Positions 1 through 6,246 of a stretch of DNA of 16,566 bases are shown here, piece after piece. The stretch is taken from positions 1 to 16,566 of the forward strand of contig DCAL01000079.1 in NCBI GenBank assembly GCA_002311975.1. Reading direction: 5' to 3'. Origin of the DNA: Fidelibacterota bacterium UBA1134. GTDB taxonomy: Bacteria > Fidelibacterota > Marinisomatia > Marinisomatales > S15-B10. Both the position numbers and the translations under genes were made by a program. Below the pieces are notes generated by a model. The model made no database searches, was not told the origin of the DNA, and was given only the letters and a program-made list of their open reading frames with translations. Positions within the stretch are counted from its first letter, which is position 1. Each line of letters begins with the position of its first letter.

Positions 1-135
1 GTAGGCCAGCGTGCTCTTGCCCGAACCGTTGGGACCCATGATGGCGTGGAGTTCTCCAGCATCGACTCTCAAGTCGATACCGCGAAGGATTTCCTTGTCT
101 TCAACCGCCACGTGTAGATTCTTGATCTCTAACAT
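1..135 (-). CDS. sufC: SufC, Fe-S cluster assembly ATPase (N-terminal 45 residues only)
   Basis: ABC-type ATPase of the SufBCD scaffold, which drives Fe-S cluster assembly in the cytoplasm. Only the first 45 codons are present; the gene runs off the left edge of the window. The start MLEIKNLHVAVEDKEILRGI is typical of SufC, and the Walker A loop GPNGSGKST lies at residues 34-42. The ATG at 135-133 is the only reasonable start, because the sufB stop lies 32 nt upstream in the direction of transcription. The short gap implies one operon with sufB. No strong Shine-Dalgarno is visible. Another ABC ATPase would share Walker A, but the N-terminal sequence and the sufB neighbour make SufC nearly certain. 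Confidence 0.95.
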   Translation of the reverse strand, partial: MLEIKNLHVAVEDKEILRGIDLRVDAGELHAIMGPNGSGKSTLAY

Positions 136-167
136 ATTCTCTATCGTCCGTCCGTCAAGTTCAAGTT

Positions 168-1622
168 TCAGCCCACACTTCCCTCGAGACTGACTTCCAT
201 CAGTTTCTGAGCTTCTACGGCGAACTCCATGGGCAGTTCGCGGAAGACTTCCTTGCAGAAGCCGTTCACGATCATAGAGACGGCATCTTCCGTCGATACG
301 CCGCGCTGATTGCAGTAGAAGATCTGATCTTCCCCAATGGTGGATGTGGACGCCTCGTGTTCCATTTGAGCGGTAGGATTTCTCACATCGATGTAGGGGA
401 ACGTGTGGGCGCCGCACTGATCGCCGATAAGAAGTGAGTCACACTGGGAATAATTCCGCGCGTTGTGGGCGCCTTTCATGATCTTCACCGCGCCGCGGTA
501 TGTGTTCTGTCCCCTGCCGGCGGAGATACCTTTGGTGATAATTGTACTTTTTGTATTCTTCCCGATGTGAATCATTTTCGTTCCGGTGTCTGCCTGCTGA
601 AAGTTATTTGTGAGTGCCACGGAGTAGAATTCGCCCACCGTGTTATCTCCTTTGAGAATCACGCTGGGATACTTCCACGTTATCGCTGAGCCCGTCTCCA
701 CCTGAGTCCAAGAAATCTTGGAGTTGTCCTCCCGGCATATGCCTCGTTTCGTGACAAAATTGTAGATACCGCCTCTGCCTGTCTTGGGATCGCCGGGATA
801 CCAGTTCTGAACCGTAGAATACTTGATGGTGGCATCTTTGTGGGCGATCAGTTCCACCACCGCGGCATGAAGTTGGTTCTCATCTCGCACGGGTGCTGTG
901 CATCCTTCGAGGTAGCTGACGTGACTGCCTTCATCGGCAATGATGAGCGTCCTTTCAAACTGTCCCGTGTTTGCCGCATTGATGCGGAAATAGGTGGAGA
1001 GTTCCATGGGACAACGGACGCCTTTGGGTACATAGACAAAACTGCCGTCGCTAAAAACGGCCGAATTAAGGGAAGCGAAAAAATTATCGGTGTAAGGGAC
1101 GACTGAACCGAGATACTTCTTCACGAGATCAGGGTGATTCTTGACAGCTTCGGAAAAGGGACAGAAAATCACTCCCGCTTTTTCCAGTTCTTCCTTGAAA
1201 GTGGTTGCTACGGAGACACTGTCGAACACAGCATCCACCGCAACGCCCGCCAGACGCTTTTGTTCTTCCAGGGGGATTCCCAGTTTTTCGTAAGTTCTCA
1301 AAATTTCTGGATCGATTTCATCAAGGCTTTCGGGCCCGCTGCCTTTCTGCTTGGGCGCAGCATAGTAGCTGATTGCCTGATAGTCCGGAGTTGTGTAGTT
1401 CACCTTTGCCCATTGCGGCTCAGTCATTTTAAGCCAGTGGCGATAGGCCTTCAGGCGCCACTCAAGCATCCATTCGGGTTCGCCCTTCTTCGATGATATG
1501 AGACCGATGACTTCCTCATTCAGCCCCGGAGCGATCTGATCCTGATCGATATCAGTGACAAAACCGTATTTGTATTCTTGAGAAAGTTGAGTCGTGATGG
1601 CGTCGAGTTGTTTTTCGCTCAT
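168..1622 (-). CDS. sufB: SufB, Fe-S cluster assembly scaffold protein
   Basis: Scaffold subunit of the SufBCD complex, on which [Fe-S] clusters are built from sulfur delivered by SufS/SufE-type or SufU-type proteins. The 484 residues match the usual SufB length (about 470-495). The C-terminal beta-helix signature runs from NYSQCDSLLIGDQCGAH (from about residue 391) through a QMEHEASTSTIGEDQ block. The Cys near residue 394 corresponds to the invariant catalytic Cys of SufB (Cys405 in E. coli numbering, from family knowledge). The N-terminal EEVIGLISSKKGEPEWMLEW block is also diagnostic. The ATG at 1622 begins MSEKQLDAITTQL. sufC follows after 32 nt. A zinc-ribbon-like gene lies 109 nt upstream on the same strand and could share its transcript. 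The start is preceded by only a weak ribosome binding site. Confidence 0.97.
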   Translation of the reverse strand: MSEKQLDAITTQLSQEYKYGFVTDIDQDQIAPGLNEEVIGLISSKKGEPEWMLEWRLKAYRHWLKMTEPQWAKVNYTTPDYQAISYYAAPKQKGSGPESLDEIDPEILRTYEKLGIPLEEQKRLAGVAVDAVFDSVSVATTFKEELEKAGVIFCPFSEAVKNHPDLVKKYLGSVVPYTDNFFASLNSAVFSDGSFVYVPKGVRCPMELSTYFRINAANTGQFERTLIIADEGSHVSYLEGCTAPVRDENQLHAAVVELIAHKDATIKYSTVQNWYPGDPKTGRGGIYNFVTKRGICREDNSKISWTQVETGSAITWKYPSVILKGDNTVGEFYSVALTNNFQQADTGTKMIHIGKNTKSTIITKGISAGRGQNTYRGAVKIMKGAHNARNYSQCDSLLIGDQCGAHTFPYIDVRNPTAQMEHEASTSTIGEDQIFYCNQRGVSTEDAVSMIVNGFCKEVFRELPMEFAVEAQKLMEVSLEGSVG

Positions 1623-1731
1623 AACTGAAGGGATATGTTAGGATTCATTAAGATTGCCCAGAAGTCTCATTTCATCAGATAGTGTTAAGATTAAATACAT
1701 CATTCGATTTCCATCAGATTTGGAGAGTCAG

Positions 1732-2031
1732 TTAACAGACGCCGCTGGCGACCCTCATTGCGTTATGGGAATTATCACCGCAGTCCGGGCAAACTTCTGC
1801 AAGACATCCTATGGCCGGGAAGTCTTCAAGCTCTCTCCATACCCAGCCGCCGTGACTGTGTGTTCTTTTCCTGATAGTATTGCTCAACCAATCTTCCCAT
1901 ACAATGTGGCATTCAGGGCAAACCTTGGGCACCCTCGCTACCGTCTTGTGAGAACGTGTCTTGGACACCGAGTTTGACTTCCAGTCGAATCGATGCCTTT
2001 CAGAAACATATTTCGAATTTCTGTTGCTCAC
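1732..2031 (-). CDS. Small zinc-ribbon-like protein, unknown function
   Basis: A 99-residue protein of unrecognised family. It has two CxxC knuckles: CPEC at residues 38-41 and CPDC at 81-84. An extra Cys at 76 and a His-rich central turn (THSHGG, near 57-62) complete the picture. Paired knuckles about 40 residues apart suggest a zinc ribbon or rubredoxin-like metal site. The first 35 residues are basic and low in hydrophobics. The start is a GTG at 2031, chosen because a GGAG lies 9 nt upstream; the nearby ATG at 2036 is in another frame and stops after two codons. A good promoter and a palindrome lie upstream, and sufB begins 109 nt downstream on the same strand. A role linked to Fe-S or metal homeostasis is possible from context only. 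The short length leaves some doubt that it is translated. Confidence 0.6.
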   Translation of the reverse strand: MSNRNSKYVSERHRFDWKSNSVSKTRSHKTVARVPKVCPECHIVWEDWLSNTIRKRTHSHGGWVWRELEDFPAIGCLAEVCPDCGDNSHNAMRVASGVC

Positions 2032-2061
2032 GGCATAGCTCTCCCTCTCAAATCTCAGTGG

Positions 2062-2081
2062 ATTCGAGAGCGCTCTTGAAT
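2062..2081. promoter_or_regulatory. 20-nt palindrome, candidate operator
   Basis: The sequence ATTCGAGAGCGCTCTTGAAT is a 20-nt dyad with a single imperfect pair (G opposite T). It sits about 50 nt downstream of the -10 box at 2132-2137 and about 30 nt upstream of the GTG start at 2031. That is a position where a dimeric repressor could block transcription. It does not match IscR, LexA or CIRCE consensus sites that I know. It could also act as a small hairpin in the mRNA leader. Confidence 0.4.
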
Positions 2082-2131
2082 GACAGTCATAGCGAGTAAC
2101 ATATGGTAATACGATTAATTCAGTCCTATTA

Positions 2132-2161
2132 ATTTTACGTCTTTAACAGGGGAACTGTCAA
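2132..2161 (-). promoter_or_regulatory. Sigma70-type promoter (TTGACA / 18 nt / TAAAAT)
   Basis: On the minus strand a perfect -35 box TTGACA (2161-2156) is followed, after 18 nt, by TAAAAT (2137-2132), which matches five of six positions of TATAAT. Transcription would start near 2125 and give a leader of roughly 95 nt before the GTG of the zinc-ribbon-like gene at 2031. The transcript could run on into sufB and sufC, since no terminator is visible between them. This is the best promoter match I found in the window. Confidence 0.65.
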
Positions 2162-2200
2162 GCGAATATTTGCGGGTGGTTCTGGTGAGGGACTACGGGA

Positions 2201-3250
2201 TTACGCAACGTTGATCCGTGCCTTTTGCGGTGCGGTGATCTCTCCGATGATGGCCGCTCTTATATCAGAGATTTCATTGAAGGTTTCCACAAACTGCAGC
2301 GCTCGGTCTTGAGGCAGGGCAATGAGAAGCCCGCCGGACGTCTGGGCGTCTGCCGTCATGATCTTCTGACTATCGGAAATACGGTTGTCAAAACGGACAT
2401 ACTTAGAAACGTATCTTAGGTTTCTCTTCGTTCCGCCGGGGACGACTTCTTGCGCTACTAATTCATCGACTCCGCTGATGAATGGAAGTTTCTCAAACCT
2501 GATTTTGGCTGAAACGTCGCTGGCCTGGCACATTTCCAGCAGATGCCCCAAAAGTCCGAATCCGGTCACATCGGTAGCCGCACGGGCGCCGAGCTTGAGC
2601 ATCAGTTCAGATGCATCAGAGTTGAGTGTTGTCATAACTTTTGTCGCTTCGGCGATTACAGATTCTTCGGTGACGCCGCGTTTGATTCCCGTAGCGATGA
2701 TCCCTGTCCCGAGAGGTTTCGTCAGAACGAGAGCGTCGCCGGCACAGGCTGTCGAATTCTTCACCAATCGGTCTACCTCAGCTCGCCCCGTCACCACCAG
2801 ACCGTACTTAGGCTCTTTGTCATCTACGCTGTGACCGCCTAGAATGCTTATCCCGGCCTCCTTCGCCTTGGCGCTGCCTCCCTTCAAGATTTCTGACAAT
2901 GTCTGCATGGGGAGATCATCCCTTGGGAAAGCGACAATGTTCAGGGCGAAGAGTGGGGAAGCCCCCATGGCATAGATATCCGAGATGGCGTTAGCGGCGG
3001 AAATCTGGCCGAAGTCGTAGGGGTCATCAACGATAGGCGTGAAGAAATCTACAGTTTGGACGATGGCTTCTTTGCCGTTGAGGCGTACCACCGCCGCATC
3101 ATCGACTCCGCGGAAATCGACGATTACACGTTCATCCTCAGACACCGGCAGCTGACTCAGAACCTGAGCCAGGTCTTCCGGACTAAGCTTACCGGCTCAG
3201 CCGGAGCCGTGGCTGAACTGAGTCAGTCGCTTGGCTTCTTCGCTTGCCAT
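2201..3250 (-). CDS. selD: SelD, selenide water dikinase with in-frame UGA (selenocysteine)
   Basis: Makes selenophosphate from selenide and ATP, the selenium donor for Sec-tRNA and selenouridine. The full frame starts at the ATG at 3250, the only possible start because an in-frame TAA lies 12 nt upstream. It is 349 residues long, close to the family's usual length, if the TGA at 3199-3197 is read as residue 18. The N-terminus then reads LTQFSHGSG-U-AGKLSP. This aligns with E. coli LTQYSHGAGCGCKISP, with Sec at the catalytic Cys17 position and the catalytic Lys kept at residue 21. Other signatures are TVDFFTPIVDDPYDFG (66-81), GGHS (138-141), DVTGFGLLGH and QTSGGLL. A hairpin starting at the UGA could be the SECIS. 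Standard gene calling would start at 3145 and lose the active site. Sec-containing SelD is known in other bacteria. The alternative is a nonsense mutation of the Cys codon. Confidence 0.92.
3164..3200 (-). promoter_or_regulatory. Candidate bacterial SECIS hairpin in selD
   Basis: The minus-strand RNA beginning one base before the UGA can fold into a stem. CTGAGCC (3200-3194, containing the UGA) pairs with GGCTCAG (3170-3164), and GGT (3193-3191) pairs with ACC (3174-3172) with one bulged U (3171). A further CTT/AAG pairing leaves the apical loop AGTCCGG, which holds a GU dinucleotide. Bacterial SECIS elements start at the UGA, lie inside the coding region and present a GU in a small apical loop for SelB, so this one fits in position and general form. 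I could not compute its energy. Confidence 0.6.
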
Positions 3251-3328
3251 GGCTCGAATTTAGGGTAAAGGGAGGAGAGGTGGGAAGGGAAAATCTTGCG
3301 GACTAATATATGGTTAGACTGTTCTTCG

Positions 3329-3583
3329 CTACGCTGTACCTAAGCCATCGATGAGCATCTTAAATTGATCGCCATTCTGAAACAGTGTGGCACCGGCCCA
3401 CACAATGTAATGCACTCCCTCCTCTTCCCAAATGGCTTCGCAGGCTCCGTACCGCTCATTTAATGCGGCGTACCAAACGGTCGTGCCGCGTAGCTTTATT
3501 GCCTCGCGGACTTCAGCCATGTGTGTCTCAGGTTCCGGCGGAATGAGTACCTTTCGCTCGCTCCCCGTCTCTATGGCGACCAT
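3329..3583 (-). CDS. C-terminal part of a split two-domain protein, unknown function
   Basis: An 84-residue frame that follows the TAG of the preceding gene with no gap and in the same reading frame. Its sequence looks like the second half of a domain of the DUF4367 sort. It has a basic strand (ETGSERKVLIP), then RGTTVWYAALNE, a Glu-rich hairpin with IWEEEGVHYIVWAG, and a final amphipathic helix (FQNGDQFKMLIDGL). The strands that should precede it lie before the stop codon. I therefore think this is the tail of one ancestral 363-codon gene. The ATG at 3583 directly after the stop could let ribosomes restart, so a separate small protein is possible. selD begins 78 nt downstream. Confidence 0.55.
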   Translation of the reverse strand: MVAIETGSERKVLIPPEPETHMAEVREAIKLRGTTVWYAALNERYGACEAIWEEEGVHYIVWAGATLFQNGDQFKMLIDGLGTA

Positions 3584-4420
3584 CTAGATATGATCGCTAT
3601 TGTTGCTCTGATGCCGGTAAATTATTTCCACTTCCCGGTTCAACGGTTCGTTCTCTGAAATGAGGACGGCTGAATCGAAGACATATGGGCTGTCATCGGG
3701 AAACAGAAGCCGTACAGGTGTGTTGAGGCGAAGTTCGTTCAAAGAGATCGATCGGCTTTGGTCATAGTGACGCGGATGCCGATACTTCCACAGTCCATAC
3801 GGAACCTGCACAGCACGCATTTTATAGCGAACCCAGTAGTTCAAGAGATGGAACGGAGCGCGCTGTACGGCTTGACTCTCCTCTAATGCCGCGGGCCTAA
3901 GCTGGCTGAGAATGCGTCCAAGTTCTTCATCGGTGAAGATCCCTTCAATCACCGACGCTTCCATCTGGATGCGCATGGATTGGATATATCCTCCTCGTCG
4001 CTTCATGTAATCAGTCCCCAACCAGGCGACTGCATCTCCACAAGGAAGCGGTGTCAATTTGGGGCTGTTCCATAGGGGAGCCGTACTTGCGGCGTGCGGA
4101 GCCCAGTCGTACAGAAACTGCTTCAGCCTTAAGCAGCGACCCCGGCCATGAACGATAGTGCGGATGCTGCACGGATTTCCTTCACTCCACGGTGTCTGGC
4201 CGGTCTGCTCAGCCTGTACCCCATCCGGTCGGCCGGGAGGCTGTTCCGGTCGCAATGTTACTTCGGTCAACTTGCAGTCATGAGGGAGCCATTCAGGCGT
4301 GAAGACGACGAAGTTTACCGACTGTTGCGCTGCAGCGAGGGTTGTCTTGCGGAATGGCTGAACTTCTGCCGGGTCAGTCAGGCGTGCGTTTGTGTCCGTC
4401 TGTTCCCAATACTTTCTCAT
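3584..4420 (-). CDS. Two-domain protein of unknown function, ended by in-frame TAG
   Basis: A 278-residue protein with no signal peptide. Residues about 35-175 look like one complete domain: FVVFTPEWLPHDCKL, then RGRCLRLKQFLYDWAP, GDAVAWLGTDY, and a closing helix FTDEELGRILSQL. This resembles the DUF4367-type fold often found in anti-sigma-like proteins; that assignment is tentative. A second, similar domain starts near residue 215 (LNTPVRLLFPDDSPYVFDSA, then REVEIIYRHQ). It is cut by TAG at 3586-3584 and continues in the same frame in the next entry. The ATG at 4420 is the first start after an in-frame TGA at 4438-4436, which is the stop of the eda fragment upstream. The only ribosome binding candidate is a weak GAGAAG. 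A nonsense mutation, a sequencing error or translational restart could explain the split. Confidence 0.6.
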   Translation of the reverse strand: MRKYWEQTDTNARLTDPAEVQPFRKTTLAAAQQSVNFVVFTPEWLPHDCKLTEVTLRPEQPPGRPDGVQAEQTGQTPWSEGNPCSIRTIVHGRGRCLRLKQFLYDWAPHAASTAPLWNSPKLTPLPCGDAVAWLGTDYMKRRGGYIQSMRIQMEASVIEGIFTDEELGRILSQLRPAALEESQAVQRAPFHLLNYWVRYKMRAVQVPYGLWKYRHPRHYDQSRSISLNELRLNTPVRLLFPDDSPYVFDSAVLISENEPLNREVEIIYRHQSNNSDHI

Positions 4421-4435
4421 TAGGGAGAGCTCTTC

Positions 4436-4637
4436 TCAGAGTTCGCTGAGCCGTTCACAGGTGATGGATGTACGCTCTTGAACAGCAGTGGAATCTCCGG
4501 CTCTCAGATAACGGGGACGGAATAGGGGATTGACAAACTTAACCCCGGCGGTTCCCGCTCGAAAAATGTCCAGCATGTTATCCAGATCAACGCCGTTGGT
4601 GGGGCATATCTTCAGGTGCGGCAGGGGCCCGAGGAAC
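4436..4637 (-). pseudogene. 3' fragment of a second KDPG aldolase (eda) copy
   Basis: The sequence aligns without gaps to the 3' end of the intact eda gene at 5561-6202, offset by 1125 nt. I counted about 25 mismatches in 187 aligned bases (4451-4637), or about 87% identity. The matching frame is still open and reads LGPLPHLKICPTNGVDLDNM and onward to a TGA at 4438-4436. It corresponds to eda residues about 148-211. The Schiff-base Lys133 and the whole N-terminal two thirds are missing, so it cannot be an aldolase. The fragment has no start codon or ribosome binding site of its own. Similarity stops abruptly near 4637, about 45 nt from the stop of the membrane protein gene. Confidence 0.85.
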
Positions 4638-4681
4638 CGCTTTTTGTCCGCGATCTCTGATTCGATCGCCCGGCGCGTAGG

Positions 4682-5260
4682 TCAATCCTCCGGCTCTGCG
4701 CCTGCAGGAGTTCGCTCACGCGCAGCATTCCGAAACAGCCGGGCAGATCCGAGAAACAGCGCGACGAAGAATCCGTTCAGGATCAAGATCTCGGACACGG
4801 AGCTTCCAGGATACCGATGCTTCCCGACGATCAGCGCGATCACGGCGACCAACGCTTGAGCGAGCGCCGTAGCGAACAACGCGCGTGCCATCCCATGTGG
4901 CTGGAAGCGCGCCACAATGGAACCGATGATTCCGATGGCGAGCACCCCGACATACATCAAGTTGACGGGGTTTTCCTCATTTCCGATGATGCCAACAGCA
5001 CCGTTCACCCAGAAAAGGATGAATGCGGTGGCGAGCGTAAGACCTACGGCGGATCTGTACACGGTATTGCTTACTTTTATCGCTGACAACTTATACGTGA
5101 AACCAGCGCCGAACAAGAGGACGCCGGCGATAGCGAAATCGGCCAGGTCCCAGACCACTTCATCAGTGAACTGCATCGCCAACAAGGGCAGTAGCAATAT
5201 GAACCCTGTCGCGAGCGCAATGCCGACGGCAGCTTTGTATGCGGTATTTCCCGTCTTCAT
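4682..5260 (-). CDS. Six-TM membrane protein with internal duplication, unknown function
   Basis: A 192-residue inner membrane protein with about six hydrophobic segments (near 9-30, 39-56, 69-91, 99-118, 125-146 and 157-175) and a charged C-terminal tail (RERTPAGAEPED). The first two segments repeat: NTAYKAAVGIALATGFIL (5-22) is matched by NTVYRSAVGLTLATAFIL (65-82). The second copy continues as a conserved-looking WVNGAVGIIGNEENP, which I associate with small uncharacterised membrane proteins; I cannot name a family. The ATG at 5260 is chosen because it opens directly on the repeat unit. It is flanked by an eda fragment on one side and a hairpin-rich region plus intact eda on the other, so it may have arrived with a rearrangement. 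No strong ribosome binding site or promoter is visible. Confidence 0.75.
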   Translation of the reverse strand: MKTGNTAYKAAVGIALATGFILLLPLLAMQFTDEVVWDLADFAIAGVLLFGAGFTYKLSAIKVSNTVYRSAVGLTLATAFILFWVNGAVGIIGNEENPVNLMYVGVLAIGIIGSIVARFQPHGMARALFATALAQALVAVIALIVGKHRYPGSSVSEILILNGFFVALFLGSARLFRNAARERTPAGAEPED

Positions 5261-5329
5261 CGCTTTGATCTTTTTGTTTACGCTTTGTCATCAAGATAGC
5301 GTCATAATGGCGAAACTGACCTGCGGGTT

Positions 5330-5355
5330 CGGCTTCATGAGTTATCATGAAGCCG
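5330..5355. repeat. Inverted repeat, 11-bp arms, 4-nt loop
   Basis: CGGCTTCATGA, a GTTA loop, then TCATGAAGCCG: eleven perfect pairs. No T-run follows on either strand, which argues against a rho-independent terminator. It lies 70 nt before the start codon of the membrane protein gene, so it could be an operator, an mRNA leader hairpin or a dispersed repeat. Confidence 0.7.
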
Positions 5356-5370
5356 GTTCAGTCAGGGGTC

Positions 5371-5455
5371 CAGTGGAGGCTGGGCGGCGCTCCGCGCCGA
5401 CAGCACCCAACTGGGTACAGTTTCGCCACTGCTCGAACGCGAAGCGTCCGAGCAG
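5371..5455. repeat. Cluster of nested hairpins, candidate structured RNA or mobile repeat
   Basis: Several pairings stack here. CAGTGG (5371-5376) pairs with CCACTG (5426-5431). Inside it, GCTG-GG-CGGCGC (5379-5390) pairs with GCGCCG-A-CAGC (5394-5404) across a TCC loop, and ACCC (5405-5408) pairs with GGGT (5413-5416). A third hairpin, CTGCTCG-A-ACGC (5429-5440), pairs with GCGT-C-CGAGCAG (5444-5455) across a GAA loop; it competes with the closing helix by three bases. The density of pairing is high for intergenic DNA. I do not recognise an RNA family, and the direction is undecided. Confidence 0.5.
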
Positions 5456-5517
5456 CTAATTACTATCCGGCACTTACGTTGGATAACACTCCCATTCAGC
5501 GTGCTATACTGTACCCA
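5412..5517. repeat. 10-bp perfect inverted repeat bounding 106 bp
   Basis: TGGGTACAGT at 5412-5421 and its exact reverse complement ACTGTACCCA at 5508-5517 face each other. Weaker similarity continues inward on both arms (TTCGCCAC against TAGCACGC). The arrangement resembles the ends of a miniature inverted-repeat element. However, I see no convincing target-site duplication: the outside flanks are CAAC and CAAT. The left arm overlaps the hairpin cluster. Confidence 0.45.
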
Positions 5518-5560
5518 CAATTTCACAGTTTCTCTTCAAACTCTCCAATCAAAATCACTT

Positions 5561-6202
5561 TTAAAGTATGCCCAGCCGTTCACAGATGATGGATGCACAC
5601 TCTTGAACGGCAGTGAAATCTCCGGCTTTCAGATCACGGGGATGGAACAGCGAATTGACAAACCCAACCCCGGCGGCTCCCGCCCGAAGGACGTCCAGCA
5701 TGTTATCCAGATCAACGCCGTTGGTGGGAAAGATCTTCAGGTACGGCATGGGGCCGAGGATGGCGGAGATGTAGGCCGGAATATCGGTCGGGGCAGGAAA
5801 GAGCTTTACAAAGTCGGCGCCGAGTTTGTGAGCCGTCTCCATCTCTGTAGCTGTAGAAGTGCCGGGGATGCTGACAACACTTAGCTTCTTAGCTTCAACA
5901 ATGACTTCGGCATCACAGATGGGAGAGACGATGAATTGTGCGCCGGCGTTTACCGCTTCTCTTGCCTGGTCAACGGTCATGACGGTGCCTGCGCCCACCA
6001 GCAGGTTGTCGTTAGACTTGCGGAATTCGGAGATGAGTTCAAACGCTCCCGGCGTGGTGAGTGTGAATTCCACCATCTGGAAACCGCCCTTTATGGCCGC
6101 GTTCATGGCATCGGCGGCGACGGACTGATCGTCGGTACGGATAATGGCGCTGATTTTTCGAGCCTCTATTTCCGCCAGGATGTCATCTCGTCCGGTGAGC
6201 AT
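5561..6202 (-). CDS. eda: KDPG/KHG aldolase
   Basis: Class I aldolase that splits 2-keto-3-deoxy-6-phosphogluconate into pyruvate and glyceraldehyde 3-phosphate (Entner-Doudoroff and hexuronate pathways), or the related keto-hydroxyglutarate. The 213 residues are the family length. Catalytic Glu45 (MVEFTLTTP) and Schiff-base Lys133 (FVKLFPAP) fall at the same numbers as in E. coli Eda. GAGTV (70-74) and PGTSTATE (113-120) fit the phosphate and substrate loops. The last strand reads LKIFPTNGVDLDNM. The ATG at 6202 has no clear Shine-Dalgarno. The gene lies 44 nt after the preceding small-protein gene and may end that operon. A diverged copy of its 3' end sits at 4436-4637. KDPG and KHG specificity cannot be separated from sequence alone. 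Confidence 0.93.
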   Translation of the reverse strand: MLTGRDDILAEIEARKISAIIRTDDQSVAADAMNAAIKGGFQMVEFTLTTPGAFELISEFRKSNDNLLVGAGTVMTVDQAREAVNAGAQFIVSPICDAEVIVEAKKLSVVSIPGTSTATEMETAHKLGADFVKLFPAPTDIPAYISAILGPMPYLKIFPTNGVDLDNMLDVLRAGAAGVGFVNSLFHPRDLKAGDFTAVQECASIICERLGIL

Positions 6203-6246
6203 GGGAACGAATTTAGTGGCTGTTCAGTTACCGAGGAAGAGGGAAG

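Larger units (their letters stand above)
5261..5560. other. Hairpin-rich intergenic region between eda and the membrane protein gene
   Basis: About 300 nt with no convincing gene; short frames here read through hairpins and lack protein-like composition. It lies downstream of eda and upstream of the membrane protein gene on the minus strand. It contains an 11-bp hairpin (5330-5355), a cluster of nested hairpins (5371-5455) and a 10-bp inverted repeat with arms about 86 nt apart (5412-5517). None of the hairpins is followed by a run of T on either strand, so they are not obvious terminators. Its middle is noticeably richer in G and C than its flanks. Confidence 0.6.

Noticed and set aside
1654..1977. 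Plus-strand open frame of 107 codons opposite the zinc-ribbon-like gene.
   Set aside because: No ribosome binding site, ordinary random-looking composition, and the opposite frame has paired CxxC motifs, a Shine-Dalgarno and a promoter.
4637..4690. The TGA between the membrane protein and the in-frame eda fragment might be a second selenocysteine codon.
   Set aside because: The residues around it match no known selenoprotein, no hairpin follows, and the membrane protein has a natural charged C-terminus.
5331..5354. Hairpin as a terminator for eda.
   Set aside because: It lies more than 200 nt beyond the eda stop and has no T-run on either strand.
5405..5484. ACCCAAC and GTTGGAT could be read as the outer boxes of an integron attC site.
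   Set aside because: The spacing is possible, but no inner complementary boxes pair as in attC, no integrase is present, and the adjacent gene is not arranged like a cassette.
5501..5884. Plus-strand open frame antisense to eda.
   Set aside because: It is the complement of a well-conserved aldolase, with no features of its own.
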